Below, in pieces: positions 18,101-26,716 of a DNA stretch of 64,000 nucleotides. The stretch spans positions 62,001 through 126,000 of the forward strand of contig WGMB01000009.1 of NCBI GenBank assembly GCA_016125275.1, written 5' to 3'. Source of the stretch: Acidobacteriota bacterium. GTDB taxonomy: Bacteria > Acidobacteriota > Terriglobia > Bryobacterales > UBA6623. The stretch's first letter is position 1. Every line of letters begins with the position of its first letter. Position numbers and translations under genes: made by a program. The notes below the pieces were generated by a model that did not search any database, was not told where the DNA came from, and saw only the letters and a list, made by a program, of their open reading frames with translations.

Positions 18101-18581
18101 ACACCGGAACGCCCTGTACGGTCTGGTCGTAGCGCACCACCCGCAAGCCGCCGGCGTCGTCCTCCCGCGCCGGCCGTAACGCAGCGATCTCCTCGGCCGA
18201 AAACGGAAAGACCGCCTGATGCGTGCGCAGAAACTCCAGCGCCCGCTCGCCCGCCGCCACGCCCGGCCGCGGCGCCGACAGCGACCCGTCGCGCACCGAA
18301 AGCCGCTTCGGAAGGCCGAAACGGCCGACCGAATACGTCACAGGAAGCCCCTCGGGCGACCGCAGATTCGCCAAACCGTCGACGACCTGCGCGGCGACTT
18401 TCGGCAGAGCCGACTTCGCCGGGGCCAATCCGGCCCCTGCCGCCAGGGCTTCCTGGTCGCGAATGTCGAAGGAATCGCCGCCCGGAGTCTGGGCCCGAAG
18501 TGGGACGCCTCCGACTAAAGTGCAGAGAGCAAGAGCGACGAGTACGGAAAACCGTCTGGCCGACAGCGAAAGGGCGCGCAT
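15105..18581 (-). CDS. Secreted M36 (fungalysin-type) metalloprotease with TIGR03437-like C-terminus
   Basis: 1158 residues. Signal peptide (VALALCTLVGGVPLRAQ), an FTP/propeptide region (about 60-260), then a fungalysin/thermolysin-like zinc protease: HEYTH at 447-451 with the third ligand in EGLSDYYA some 30 residues on. After it come a cadherin-like/Ig-like domain, two pre-peptidase C-terminal-type beta domains, and a closing beta-sandwich (GGSAAETLFSGATPGFVGLIQ, QVNFQMP) characteristic of secreted proteins of Solibacter-like acidobacteria. ATG 18581 is chosen because GAGGA precedes it by about 9 bases. It probably degrades external protein and is auto-processed. The C-terminal domain is the strongest taxonomic hint in the window. 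Confidence 0.92.
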   Translation of the reverse strand: MRALSLSARRFSVLVALALCTLVGGVPLRAQTPGGDSFDIRDQEALAAGAGLAPAKSALPKVAAQVVDGLANLRSPEGLPVTYSVGRFGLPKRLSVRDGSLSAPRPGVAAGERALEFLRTHQAVFPFSAEEIAALRPAREDDAGGLRVVRYDQTVQGVPVYGGRISVAVDGSGRVIQVTTGDALPGLRLGPAPTLDAAAAVQTVLDSAGPAQAEGLHAALTEAVVFPTASGEGRHAWRIFMEGPRNSWEMVVDAADGRLLRRVGLARRAASARVWTNHPPEPREVVEFPAGWLPEGGTLTRGNNIDAFVDGNSDGEPDPVTGDGLVNGRAASDDSQFFDHPAGDGYTFDVKHFAAAATNAFYFGNIAHDYFYAMGFQEGEGAFQLVNGPGGGKAGDPVKISVQDLTEVNNAAFIPSPDGTPGRMLMGALIVGDQILDTSYDGDSVVHEYTHGVTERLVGGPDVVGCLAVDPQGEAMSEGLSDYYAASFFDDPILFEYGGGPETGARRNALDNNPRKYEDLGLPYFEAHGDGEILSAVLWKIREGLGQEKADDLVLNALKMLPCAPDFLDLRDALLDVDAARNRGANRGKIWMAFAEKGMGVSARGSNYDGGVYTLFDSAPDLPDDLTTAKNHPPRFLGTPSDPAIAGEAFQYVARFEDPDGDPVVLKLLEGPNGATFDAATGRLSYRGTFTSARVSIEATDSKGARTVHGLLVFSYAILTQGRPLAISGTPYSRGVGLMIVDGQKAALQATMRGGQGDPNMIVIPPVGFPLSGAQPGSSETVTVPNPPYPAIWGFRVDGGSAYSNVNLIVDYPKINDAALDSQLPPLTGARSSEVFYKITIPAGTPHLRIAARGGTGDADLLLAKGRLPVCETVFGLHLCDNDVRTSVLGNFDKLEVAMPAAGDWFLTVKGFRDYRDVVVSLSPMQSTTKLSGVTDAAAFGPIMPSGGIGTLFGEGFTEETLSASSLPLPTNLGGVTVYVEGVKAGLFFVSPTQINFQIPTEAGIGLVDVVVATDEEVSNRMISAALPQVPETFTFPYSDGALAPVVIHADGSVVTPDNPAKAGEILVAFLNGAALNPQPADGEAAAADPLSLTADPAEVMVGGSAAETLFSGATPGFVGLIQVNFQMPDPLPAGDRLPLEIHFGEESTTARPLAVMQ

Positions 18582-19012
18582 GGCAAATATCCTCGAAACA
18601 ATAAACAAAGGCTCAAACAGTAGAATTGCTCAGCAATGCTCCTGGACCTTCGGGAGAGGCCAGCTTACCCATCCCGAGCCCATCTCGCAACATCGACCTG
18701 GGTTGCACCCGGTCAAGAGGGTTCGACACGTGCCTCTCTACGGGGCTCCGCACGTTCCGATGTAGCGTTTCTCCGTCTGGATTCTGCCGCTGCGGAAGGG
18801 ACGCGGAGCTGGCCCCGGAAGCGCAGTTGTTCCGAGGGATCGCGCACGAGCCTCCGAAGGCGCCCCCCCGCGGCAGCGCGTGAGCCCAACGGCAAAGCGG
18901 CGCCGGCCGGACAAATGGGTCGTGGGAGGTATTTCAATCGAGCTTTGCGGGTGCCCGTATCAAGTCTTGACGGCACCCTAACCATAGCTTGCGAGGGTTC
19001 TTCGATTTCGAT
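18582..19012. other. 431-base divergent intergenic region
   Basis: Lies between the protease (leftward) and the NACHT gene (rightward), and must hold both promoters. The two ORFs in it are short, have no ribosome sites and show no protein-like composition. A TTGACG at 18967-18972 is the only good -35-like box and has no matching -10 at normal spacing. No tRNA or repeat was seen. Confidence 0.4.
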
Positions 19013-21664
19013 ATGCTACGGCGCGCCGAAAAGCGCAAAGGAGCCCCCGGATTTGCCATAGAGCTTGTATGGCAAACCGAAACAACTACTGTGCTGCAAG
19101 AGCTCCGACTCTGGCTTGAAGGGACCGCGACCCTTTGGGGGGCGATCGGTGGTATTGCCGCGGTCTTCAGCTTGTTATGGGGCTTCTACACTCGCATTGC
19201 CGATGCTGCCGCGACGAGTCGGGGAAAGAGGACGGGCAGATCGTTAGAGAGTGTTCGGAGTCGTTTCGTGTGGGCGTCCGCCGCCGCTGTTGCGTCGGTT
19301 GCGGTGGTTTACATCCTCGAACACGACACGGAAGAGGCCAGGCTGAGCGATCTGGGCCAGCCCGCGGAGAGCGTCGCGGCGCTCGCATTCACCTTTAGCT
19401 TGGTTTGGTTCTACCCCGTCGTTCAGCGTCGATTCACACAACCCAGGTCTGACCTCGAGCTGGCCCAAGAGCTTCGTAAGCGTGTCCAGAGAACCTGGAT
19501 CGAGGGCCTTCTCGAGCCGGCATTGGACGATTTCCGCGGAGCTCTGTCCCCGCCCGTCGTCTTCAGATCCGCCACAGGAGCCGAGCAGGAGGTCGGGAGC
19601 GACACGCCGCTGCGCGAACTGGTATTGCGGGCTCGAGGACAACGACTCATCGTTTCGGGACCGAGAGGATCGGGCAAGTCGATTTTTCTCCTGCGCTATG
19701 CAAAAGAGCTCATCAACGCAGCGCCCGGAGACCCGCAGACCCCCGCCCCCATCTTGCTCAACGTGAGTACCTGGGTAGATCCGGCGCGTCCCGCATCGGA
19801 TCAGCAGTCGATCAGGGCCTGGGTGGAAGGACAACTGCTGAACGCCTATGGAATTCCTAGTTGGGGCTCACAGCGCCTGATCGAAAACGATTGTCTGGCC
19901 TACTGCCTTGACGGTTTCGATGAGCTCATGGACGAGTCCCTGGCGCCGGCCGGCTTCGAAGGACGTCCCAATGAGCTCGCCAACGAAGTTCACTCGCTGC
20001 GAACCCAGTTCTTGGAGTGCTTGAACGCCTACATCCGAAACGAAGGCCGCAACAGCTTGATGCTCATCGCCAGCCGCTCGAACCTGGTCGACCAGATCCG
20101 CACGGTCGCGCCCGCATTTCGAGACGAGATCGCGATGGAGCCGCTCGATGAAGCCGATATTCGGCATTTTCTCAAACAGAATCGGCTGACCACCCTGCGG
20201 TCGCTCGCCGACATCCATCGGCCGATCAAGAATCTGCTGACCAATCCCCTCTATCTCAAAATACTTGCCACCGTCTATCCGGCCGGAATCCCCGAAGAAA
20301 AGTCGGTCCTCGTCGTCGCTGAAGCCGACGAGGGCATCGACAGATTCCTGCGGGAGGCATATCAGAGCTACTTCAATCGAAAAGTGAGGGACCTGCTGGG
20401 TCTTGCACAGCGAGCCGACAGCCGAACCCCGGAGGCGGGACTCTCCGCCCCCGGGGATGAGAGGCGAGGCGCCTCTATGACCGCCTACGAGGTCCGGCGG
20501 TATGCGGCTCATTTTGCCAACTACCTCCGCAATCGGCGTCGTGGCAACGTGTTCCGGCTCGACGAGCTCCAACCATCCGAGCTTCCGCCTGCATGGCGTT
20601 CTCGCTACCTCAACCTGGCATCCGCATTTCTCGCGGCCGCCATCTTCATCACCGCGGGTACGCCCGTCGGAATTGCCATCTGGCTGGAGCACGTGGTGGC
20701 GGGCCTATCCGACCGTGCGGTCTCCAACGGTCTGCTTGCTGCCTTGGGAGTCGGCGTGTTTGCAGGGGGCACCATCGGCCTTGGCTACCGATTCAGCCGG
20801 GGAGCATGGCTCGGAGCCATCGTTGGTCTCGCAATCGGCTTGGCCCGGGGAGTGGTCGTGGGCTTGGCGGTGGAGGTGCCCGATGCTGTCCCATGGCTCG
20901 CCGAGTCGCGAGCGTTTCGAGCCCTCATCCAGGCATTGGCGGCAGGACCGACCACGACCAACTCGGGACTGGAAGCCGGACTTCTCCACGGCCTCGTCAC
21001 CGTGGTCGCGGGCGTTCCGCTACTGGCCCTAGCGTTGTGGCGCTATGACGACGATCCGCTGAAGATTCGGCCCGTCGAAGCCTGGGAGACCGAGCCCAGG
21101 CGTCTCGCTTGGTTGATGGCCGGCGCCGTTGGGTTTGCCGTGATATTCGCTGTGACGCTGAGCCCGACCCGGGGCGTGGCGTTTGGGATTGCGCTCCTGC
21201 TGGTCTTCTGGGTGCTGTTTGGTCGCCGCCCAAGCCAGCGCCCGCTTCGGATTCAGCCCAACCAAGGCATCCGATATTCGTTGGAGAACGCCACCAGTCA
21301 TGCCATCGGGGTGGCGGCCGTCTGTAGCCTGACCTTTGGCATGTCGTATGGCGTTTCTTTCGGACGCACGCAGGCCGTCTCGAACGCCGGTTTGGGATGG
21401 GCGTTCCTCGTGGTGTTCATCTTCTTCGGGGGGTTCCCCGTGATCCAGCATTCCGCTCTTCGCTGCACGCTGGCGCTGAAGCGAGTCGCGCCCCTGGACT
21501 ATGTTCGCTTCCTGCTGCTGGCCCGCAGAGCGGGGCTCCTGCGACAGGCCGGCGGAGCCTTCGGCTTCCCCAATGAGGAGTTCATCGAGCATTGCTCGGA
21601 TGCGGCGATCGACACAGGATGGGGCGTTTCTCCGTCCGGCCGGCAAGACCTCGCCCGGCCTTGA
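19013..21664 (+). CDS. Membrane NACHT-family STAND NTPase
   Basis: 883 residues. Two N-terminal membrane helices (about 35-60 and 85-105), then a NACHT NTPase with a Walker A loop GPRGSGKS (about 214-222) and a Walker B CLDGFDEL (about 297-304), followed by the helical arm. The C-terminal third has eight or more hydrophobic helices. The end (YVRFLLLARRAGLLRQAGG then FGFPNEEF) matches the last segment of actinobacterial and cyanobacterial membrane NACHT proteins. STAND NTPases sense a trigger and oligomerise, and bacterial NACHT proteins include antiphage sensors. Base composition is clearly less GC-rich than its surroundings, suggesting transfer. Start: ATG 19013; TTG 18989 is possible, and neither has a good ribosome site. 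Confidence 0.8.
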   Translation: MLRRAEKRKGAPGFAIELVWQTETTTVLQELRLWLEGTATLWGAIGGIAAVFSLLWGFYTRIADAAATSRGKRTGRSLESVRSRFVWASAAAVASVAVVYILEHDTEEARLSDLGQPAESVAALAFTFSLVWFYPVVQRRFTQPRSDLELAQELRKRVQRTWIEGLLEPALDDFRGALSPPVVFRSATGAEQEVGSDTPLRELVLRARGQRLIVSGPRGSGKSIFLLRYAKELINAAPGDPQTPAPILLNVSTWVDPARPASDQQSIRAWVEGQLLNAYGIPSWGSQRLIENDCLAYCLDGFDELMDESLAPAGFEGRPNELANEVHSLRTQFLECLNAYIRNEGRNSLMLIASRSNLVDQIRTVAPAFRDEIAMEPLDEADIRHFLKQNRLTTLRSLADIHRPIKNLLTNPLYLKILATVYPAGIPEEKSVLVVAEADEGIDRFLREAYQSYFNRKVRDLLGLAQRADSRTPEAGLSAPGDERRGASMTAYEVRRYAAHFANYLRNRRRGNVFRLDELQPSELPPAWRSRYLNLASAFLAAAIFITAGTPVGIAIWLEHVVAGLSDRAVSNGLLAALGVGVFAGGTIGLGYRFSRGAWLGAIVGLAIGLARGVVVGLAVEVPDAVPWLAESRAFRALIQALAAGPTTTNSGLEAGLLHGLVTVVAGVPLLALALWRYDDDPLKIRPVEAWETEPRRLAWLMAGAVGFAVIFAVTLSPTRGVAFGIALLLVFWVLFGRRPSQRPLRIQPNQGIRYSLENATSHAIGVAAVCSLTFGMSYGVSFGRTQAVSNAGLGWAFLVVFIFFGGFPVIQHSALRCTLALKRVAPLDYVRFLLLARRAGLLRQAGGAFGFPNEEFIEHCSDAAIDTGWGVSPSGRQDLARP

Positions 21665-21668
21665 AGAT

Positions 21669-23270
21669 TCACCGAGCTTCCGCGCCGAAGAAGCCCCGTA
21701 CGGCCGCCAGCACGAACGCAGAGTCCAGAAAGTAGCCCATGTGGCCCCCTTGAGTCGGCGCAAAGACTCTCACGCCGCTGAGTCCTCGCAGCCAGTCAAG
21801 CGACTCGACAACTGCTGCGGCCGGCGCAGACTGTGAAGCCAACGAGGAAATGCTCAGGACCGGATCATCCAGGGCGAAAACGATGTAAGCAGGTCCGCCG
21901 CCAAGTCCCTCGTATGCCGCTTCCGCCGAGCCGAACCGAGACCCCTTAGAAAGTTCGCTGCGCGGCGCTTCACGATGCAGCCGCTGAACGCAGCCCAAGT
22001 AGTAGTCTCGATAGGAAAGTGGCCCGTCGCCGCATTCCGCGCCCTCCTCGTAGTGCGCCTTCCGGGTATTGGCTAGATCCACAACCAAGAACTCGCGATA
22101 GAATCGCTTCACAAACGACTCGCGGCGCCGAGGGATCGTTCTGTCACTCATCAACTCCAGATACTTCCCGACCGAGCCCGGACCGTAGCCTTGCAGGAAG
22201 GGTCCGAGCATATCGATGGTCGTGAGTCCCTTCCTGCGGGAGAACCCATCTCGCAGGATCGCTTCCGAAGCTTCGTCGAGCACGGAGAAAGTGGTTTCCA
22301 GGTCGACCACGGGACTGAATGCCAGCGCCCCCAGCGGAAAGGTTTTCGAAGGGGAATCATCTCGAGCGACGATCATCAGCGCTAGGCTCGCCCCGCCGGA
22401 AAAGCCGATAACGCCGCTGCGAACGTGTTGCGGCAGCCTTCCAACGGCCTTCAATCGCGAAATCTCGAAGGAAAGTCGCGCCAGCAGGTCGGTTGCAACC
22501 AGTCGTCCGGTCAGCGCAGGCAATCGAGGCCCTGCGCGAAGCGCCTCATTGGTCAGGAATCCCGGCAGAACGATGCAGTGCGGTCGGCCAAATGCCTCAT
22601 CCAGGGCAGCCACGGTCTTGTTCGTCCAGGTCCCGCGTTTCCATGTGGAATACGAAGATCCCAGAATCACAAATAGACGGTCGCTATCCGGCGAACCGGC
22701 CCGGTAGTGCAGCGAGACCGGCTGACGATAGTACCTTTGTCGATCGGATGATTCCGGCCAAGCGGCCTCGATGGTAGTCCATTCCCGGTCCTGTCCCCGC
22801 GAGTAGGATCGGGATTCCAGACCGGCGGCCAAAGTCATCAGAGCCGGGTCATAGCGCAGATTCTTTCGACGCGCGGCTTCCAGCTCCGCCCGTTCGCCGG
22901 ACGAGAGCTCATTCAGCGACGGACCCGCGGTTCGCTCCACCGCCTCCCACAGCCCGGCCGAGGGCCCCTGGAACGCCGACGGCTTGGCGGAGAGCGCTTC
23001 AGCAGCGGCAAAGCGTTTGAGTCGAGGCGCCTCTTTTTGCAGGTCCCACAGGAAAAGCCGACTGGCCAGGAAGAGACCGATTCGCCCCTCCGTCCCCTCG
23101 TCCAGGCCAAACAGATATTGCCGCTCCGCGCGCTGGAGCGAGACTCTCTCAGTCGGATCCGATGGCTCGGTTGACGGCGTCTCGGCGGCAGGGAGGACAG
23201 TCGCTAAGAGAGCGGACAGGACGCCTCGGAGAAGCATCTGAGTCCTTTCTCGCCCGGATTTCCCAGCCAT
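21669..23270 (-). CDS. Exported alpha/beta hydrolase
   Basis: 533 residues. An N-terminal hydrophobic segment (LLRGVLSALLATVLPAAE) suggests export. The second half is an alpha/beta hydrolase: nucleophile elbow GFSGGAS (Ser near 292), an acid in ALDDPVLS, and the catalytic histidine in GGHMGYF (near 511), an arrangement seen in the YheT-like group. The N-terminal 200 residues are not recognisable. ATG 23270 is preceded by GGGAGG at 5 bases; ATG 23237, directly before the hydrophobic segment and preceded by AAAGGA, is the alternative. It converges on the NACHT gene with a 4-base gap and shares its lower GC content, so both may have arrived together. An esterase or lipase is likely; substrate unknown. 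Confidence 0.75.
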   Translation of the reverse strand: MAGKSGRERTQMLLRGVLSALLATVLPAAETPSTEPSDPTERVSLQRAERQYLFGLDEGTEGRIGLFLASRLFLWDLQKEAPRLKRFAAAEALSAKPSAFQGPSAGLWEAVERTAGPSLNELSSGERAELEAARRKNLRYDPALMTLAAGLESRSYSRGQDREWTTIEAAWPESSDRQRYYRQPVSLHYRAGSPDSDRLFVILGSSYSTWKRGTWTNKTVAALDEAFGRPHCIVLPGFLTNEALRAGPRLPALTGRLVATDLLARLSFEISRLKAVGRLPQHVRSGVIGFSGGASLALMIVARDDSPSKTFPLGALAFSPVVDLETTFSVLDEASEAILRDGFSRRKGLTTIDMLGPFLQGYGPGSVGKYLELMSDRTIPRRRESFVKRFYREFLVVDLANTRKAHYEEGAECGDGPLSYRDYYLGCVQRLHREAPRSELSKGSRFGSAEAAYEGLGGGPAYIVFALDDPVLSISSLASQSAPAAAVVESLDWLRGLSGVRVFAPTQGGHMGYFLDSAFVLAAVRGFFGAEAR

Positions 23271-23416
23271 TGAACCTCCCTGGAGCTCCGCCCAATCTTT
23301 CGTTTTCCCATGGGACCAATACAACCGTCCCAGGTAACTAGAAGTATGTTCCAAGACTGGCCTCCGTATCAGGCGAATTGACAGACAAGGAGCCTTCGAG
23401 CCCCGAACACGCGTGC

Positions 23417-23422
23417 GATAAT
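23417..23422 (+). promoter_or_regulatory. -10-like box GATAAT, near-leaderless
   Basis: GATAAT ends 6 bases before ATG 23429, with no ribosome site between. Same arrangement as at 5315, 27621, 42539, 52234, 52586 and 59598. Confidence 0.4.
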
Positions 23423-23428
23423 CGCGCG

Positions 23429-26400
23429 ATGAAAGCTCCCGCGCCCCATTTCCTGCTGTCGGCGCTGCTGTTCGCTTCCCTGCTGGCCGCCGAGGCCCCG
23501 CGCGGTTATTACCGCAGCCCCGGCATCCACCAAGACTCCATCGTCTTCACCGCCGAGGGCGATCTTTGGAAGGTCGGCGTCGCCGGCGGCGTGGCGCAGC
23601 GGCTCACCACACATCCTCGCGAGGAGATCGGCGCGGCCATCTCGCCCGACGGCGCGCTCATCGCTTTCAACGCCGCTTACGAGGGGCCGTCGGAGGTCTA
23701 CACCATTCCCCTGGCCGGCGGCCTGCCGGTGCGCCGTACCTGGGAAGGCGGCGGCGCCATCGTTCGGGGCTGGACGCCGCAAGGCGAGATCCTCATCTCC
23801 ACCGCCGCCTTTTCGGGCTTGCCCAACCGCCAGCTCATCGCCCTGGGGCTCGACGGCGCCCGCCGCCGCATCCCCTTGGCCCAAGCCGACCAGGGCGCGT
23901 TCGACCTGGCCGGCGGCGTGCTCTATTTCACCCGCCTGCCTCGTCAGAGCAGCGAAACCAAGCGCTATCAGGGCGGCACGGCCCAGCAACTATGGAAGCT
24001 CGAGCCCGGCGCCGCTGAAGCCGTCCCTCTCACGGCCGACTTCCCCGGAACCAGCCGCGACCCCATGTGGTTCAACGGCCGTCTCTACTTCGCCAGCGAC
24101 CGGGACGGAACCATGAACCTGTGGTCCATGCGTCCCGACGGCAAGGGCCTGCAGCAGCACACCCGGCACGGCGGCTGGGACGCCCTGGCGCCGTCGATCG
24201 GCGACGGCCGCATCGTCTACCAGCTCGGCGCGGACCTCCACGTCTTCGACATCAAGAGCGGCAAGGACCGGACCCTCGACATCCGCATCGCCTCCGACCT
24301 CGACCAACTGCGCGAGAAGTGGGAGGACAAGCCGTTCGACTACCTCAGCTCGGTCGAGCTCTCCCCTGACGGCGAGCGGGTCGCGCTCGTCTCCCGCGGG
24401 CGGGTCTTCGTCGCCCCGACCGGCCCCGGCCGCTTCGTCGAGGCCGCCCGCCGTCCCGGCGTCCGCTATCGCCAAGCCCAGTTCCTACCGGACGGCAAAT
24501 CCCTGCTGGCCTTGTCCGACCAAACCGGCGAGGTGGAATACTGGCGCCTACCCGCCGACGGCATCGGCTCCGCCGAACAAGTCAGCGACGGCGGCGATAT
24601 TCTCCGCCTCGACGGAGAAGTCTCTCCCGATGGCAAATGGTTGGCCACCAACGACAAGAACTACCGCCTGACTTTGTGGAATCTCGAAGACCGCACGTCT
24701 CGCCTGATTCGCCAATCCCAAACCGGAGACGACTTCGGCCGCTATCGTTTTTCACCCGACAGCCGCTGGCTGGCTTTCGTCGATACCGAGTCCAATACCT
24801 TCCAGCGCATCAAGCTCTATGAGATCGAAAGCGGACGCCTCGTGGACGTCACCAGCGACCGCTACAACAGCTTCGACCCGGTCTGGAGCGCCGACGGCGA
24901 CTGGCTCTACTTCCTCTCCGACCGCGAGCTGACCTCCGTGGTCCCCAGCCCCTGGGGGCCTCGCCAGCCGGAGCCCTTCTTCAACAAGACCAACAAGATC
25001 TACCTGCTCGCCCTCGAAAAGGGCCTGCGCTCGCCGTTCCAGCCCGACGACGAGTTGACCGCCGACGCCAAAGACAAAGACAAGCAAAAGGACGAGAAGG
25101 CCGGCGACGAGGCGGACAAGGACAAGCCGAAGGTCTCCGTCGAGATCGACGCCGACGGCATCGAGCGCCGCCTGCATGCCATCCCCGTCCCTCCGGGCGA
25201 CTACATGAGCCTGGATGCAACCGCCAAAACCCTCTACTGGATCAGCGTCGATCGCGCCGGCGACGACAAGCGTACGCTGATGAGCTTCGAGATCGGCAAC
25301 GACCCCGAAGCCAAGCCGGAGACGGTTTTTGACTCCATCCAGGGCTACAGCCTGTCGCGCGACCGCAAGAAGCTGCTGGCGCGCCGGGAAAAGAAGCTCT
25401 CCGTCCACGCCACCGACAAGCCGCCCGCCAAGGACCCCAAAGAGGCGGCCAAGGCGGAGGTCGACCTCGGCGGCTGGAAGTTCGCCGTCGACCCGAGGGA
25501 GGAGCTGCGCCAGATGTTCGTCGACGCCTGGCGGCTGGAGCGCGACTTCTTCTACGACCCTGCCATGCACGGCGTCGCCTGGAAGGCGATGCGCGACAAG
25601 TACGAAGCGCTGGTGAGCCGCGTCACCGACCGCTCGGAGCTCAACGACTTGATCTCGCAGATGGTGGCCGAGCTGTCCACCCTGCACATCTTCGTGCGCA
25701 ACGGCGACTTCCGCGACGCGCCCGACAAGGTCTCGCCCGCCCGCTTGGGCGCCCTGCTCGAACGGGACGAATCCGCCGGCGGCTACCGCGTCGAGCGCGT
25801 CTATCAGCACGACCCCGACCTGCCCGACCACGCCGCCCCGCTCGCCAAGCCCGGCGTCGACGTGCAGGCCGGCTCAGTCATCCTGGCCGTCGACGGCCAG
25901 CCGACGGTCGATGCTCCCGACCTCGGCGCCCTGCTGCGCGACAAGACCGGCAAGCAGGTCCGCCTGCGCGTCCGCTCCGCCGCCGGCGAGGAGCGCGACG
26001 TCATCGTCGAACCGTTCTCGGCCGCCCAGGAGTCTGACCTGCTCTACGAAGAGTGGGAGTACACTCGGCGGCTCGAGGTCGACCGCCTCAGCGGCGGCAA
26101 GATCGGCTACGTCCACCTGCGCGCCATGGGCTCGGCCAACATCGCCGAGTGGGCCCGCCAGTTCTACCCGGTCTACGACCGCAAGGGGCTCATCCTCGAC
26201 GTCCGCCACAACCGCGGCGGCAACATCGACTCCTGGGTCCTCGGCCGCCTGCTGCGCAGAGCCTGGTTCTACTGGAAGCCGCGCGGCGCCGAACCCTTCT
26301 GGAACATGCAGTACGCCTTCAACGGCCACATGACGGCGCTGATCAACGAGCGCACCGCCTCCGACGGCGAGGCTTTCGCCGAAGGCTTCCGGCGGCTGGG

Positions 26401-26707
26401 TATGGGCAAGCTCATCGGCACGCGCACCTGGGGAGGCGAGATCTGGCTGTCCATGAACAATCCCCTGGTCGACAAGGGCATCGCCTCGGCCGCCCAGGTC
26501 GGCGTCTACGGACCCGAGGGCGAGTGGCTCATCGAGGGCCATGGCGTGGACCCCGACATCGTGGTGGACAACCTGCCCCGCGAGACCTTCGACGGCAAGG
26601 ACCGCCAGCTCGAAGCCGCCGTCGCCCACCTGCTCGAAAAGATTGAGAAGGAGCCCCCGCCGCGCCCCGCAGCGCCGCCCTACCCGAACAAGGCCTTCGA
26701 GTACTGA
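23429..26707 (+). CDS. Tricorn protease homologue (S41 family)
   Basis: 1092 residues. Signal peptide (FLLSALLFASLLAAE), so exported, unlike archaeal tricorn. Two beta-propellers (about 25-300 and 310-680) with repeated SPDGKWLA-type blade strands gate the active site. Then comes a helical C1 domain starting EELRQMFVDAWRLERDFFYDP, a PDZ domain (about 750-850) and the S41 core. Ser978 in NERTASDGEAF is the nucleophile; the RHNRGGNIDSW block forms the oxyanion region. A Lys/Asp-rich insert (about 545-575, DKDKQKDEKAGDEADK) interrupts the second propeller. It cuts peptides into small fragments, here probably in the periplasm for peptide nutrition together with the secreted M36 protease. ATG 23429 is preferred over TTG 23378. 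Confidence 0.93.
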   Translation: MKAPAPHFLLSALLFASLLAAEAPRGYYRSPGIHQDSIVFTAEGDLWKVGVAGGVAQRLTTHPREEIGAAISPDGALIAFNAAYEGPSEVYTIPLAGGLPVRRTWEGGGAIVRGWTPQGEILISTAAFSGLPNRQLIALGLDGARRRIPLAQADQGAFDLAGGVLYFTRLPRQSSETKRYQGGTAQQLWKLEPGAAEAVPLTADFPGTSRDPMWFNGRLYFASDRDGTMNLWSMRPDGKGLQQHTRHGGWDALAPSIGDGRIVYQLGADLHVFDIKSGKDRTLDIRIASDLDQLREKWEDKPFDYLSSVELSPDGERVALVSRGRVFVAPTGPGRFVEAARRPGVRYRQAQFLPDGKSLLALSDQTGEVEYWRLPADGIGSAEQVSDGGDILRLDGEVSPDGKWLATNDKNYRLTLWNLEDRTSRLIRQSQTGDDFGRYRFSPDSRWLAFVDTESNTFQRIKLYEIESGRLVDVTSDRYNSFDPVWSADGDWLYFLSDRELTSVVPSPWGPRQPEPFFNKTNKIYLLALEKGLRSPFQPDDELTADAKDKDKQKDEKAGDEADKDKPKVSVEIDADGIERRLHAIPVPPGDYMSLDATAKTLYWISVDRAGDDKRTLMSFEIGNDPEAKPETVFDSIQGYSLSRDRKKLLARREKKLSVHATDKPPAKDPKEAAKAEVDLGGWKFAVDPREELRQMFVDAWRLERDFFYDPAMHGVAWKAMRDKYEALVSRVTDRSELNDLISQMVAELSTLHIFVRNGDFRDAPDKVSPARLGALLERDESAGGYRVERVYQHDPDLPDHAAPLAKPGVDVQAGSVILAVDGQPTVDAPDLGALLRDKTGKQVRLRVRSAAGEERDVIVEPFSAAQESDLLYEEWEYTRRLEVDRLSGGKIGYVHLRAMGSANIAEWARQFYPVYDRKGLILDVRHNRGGNIDSWVLGRLLRRAWFYWKPRGAEPFWNMQYAFNGHMTALINERTASDGEAFAEGFRRLGMGKLIGTRTWGGEIWLSMNNPLVDKGIASAAQVGVYGPEGEWLIEGHGVDPDIVVDNLPRETFDGKDRQLEAAVAHLLEKIEKEPPPRPAAPPYPNKAFEY

Positions 26708-26716
26708 GGGCCGCGG

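Noticed and set aside
18989-19012. TTG 18989 as start of the NACHT protein
   Set aside because: ATG 19013 is 24 bases later and neither has a proper ribosome site; TTG was considered less likely but not excluded.
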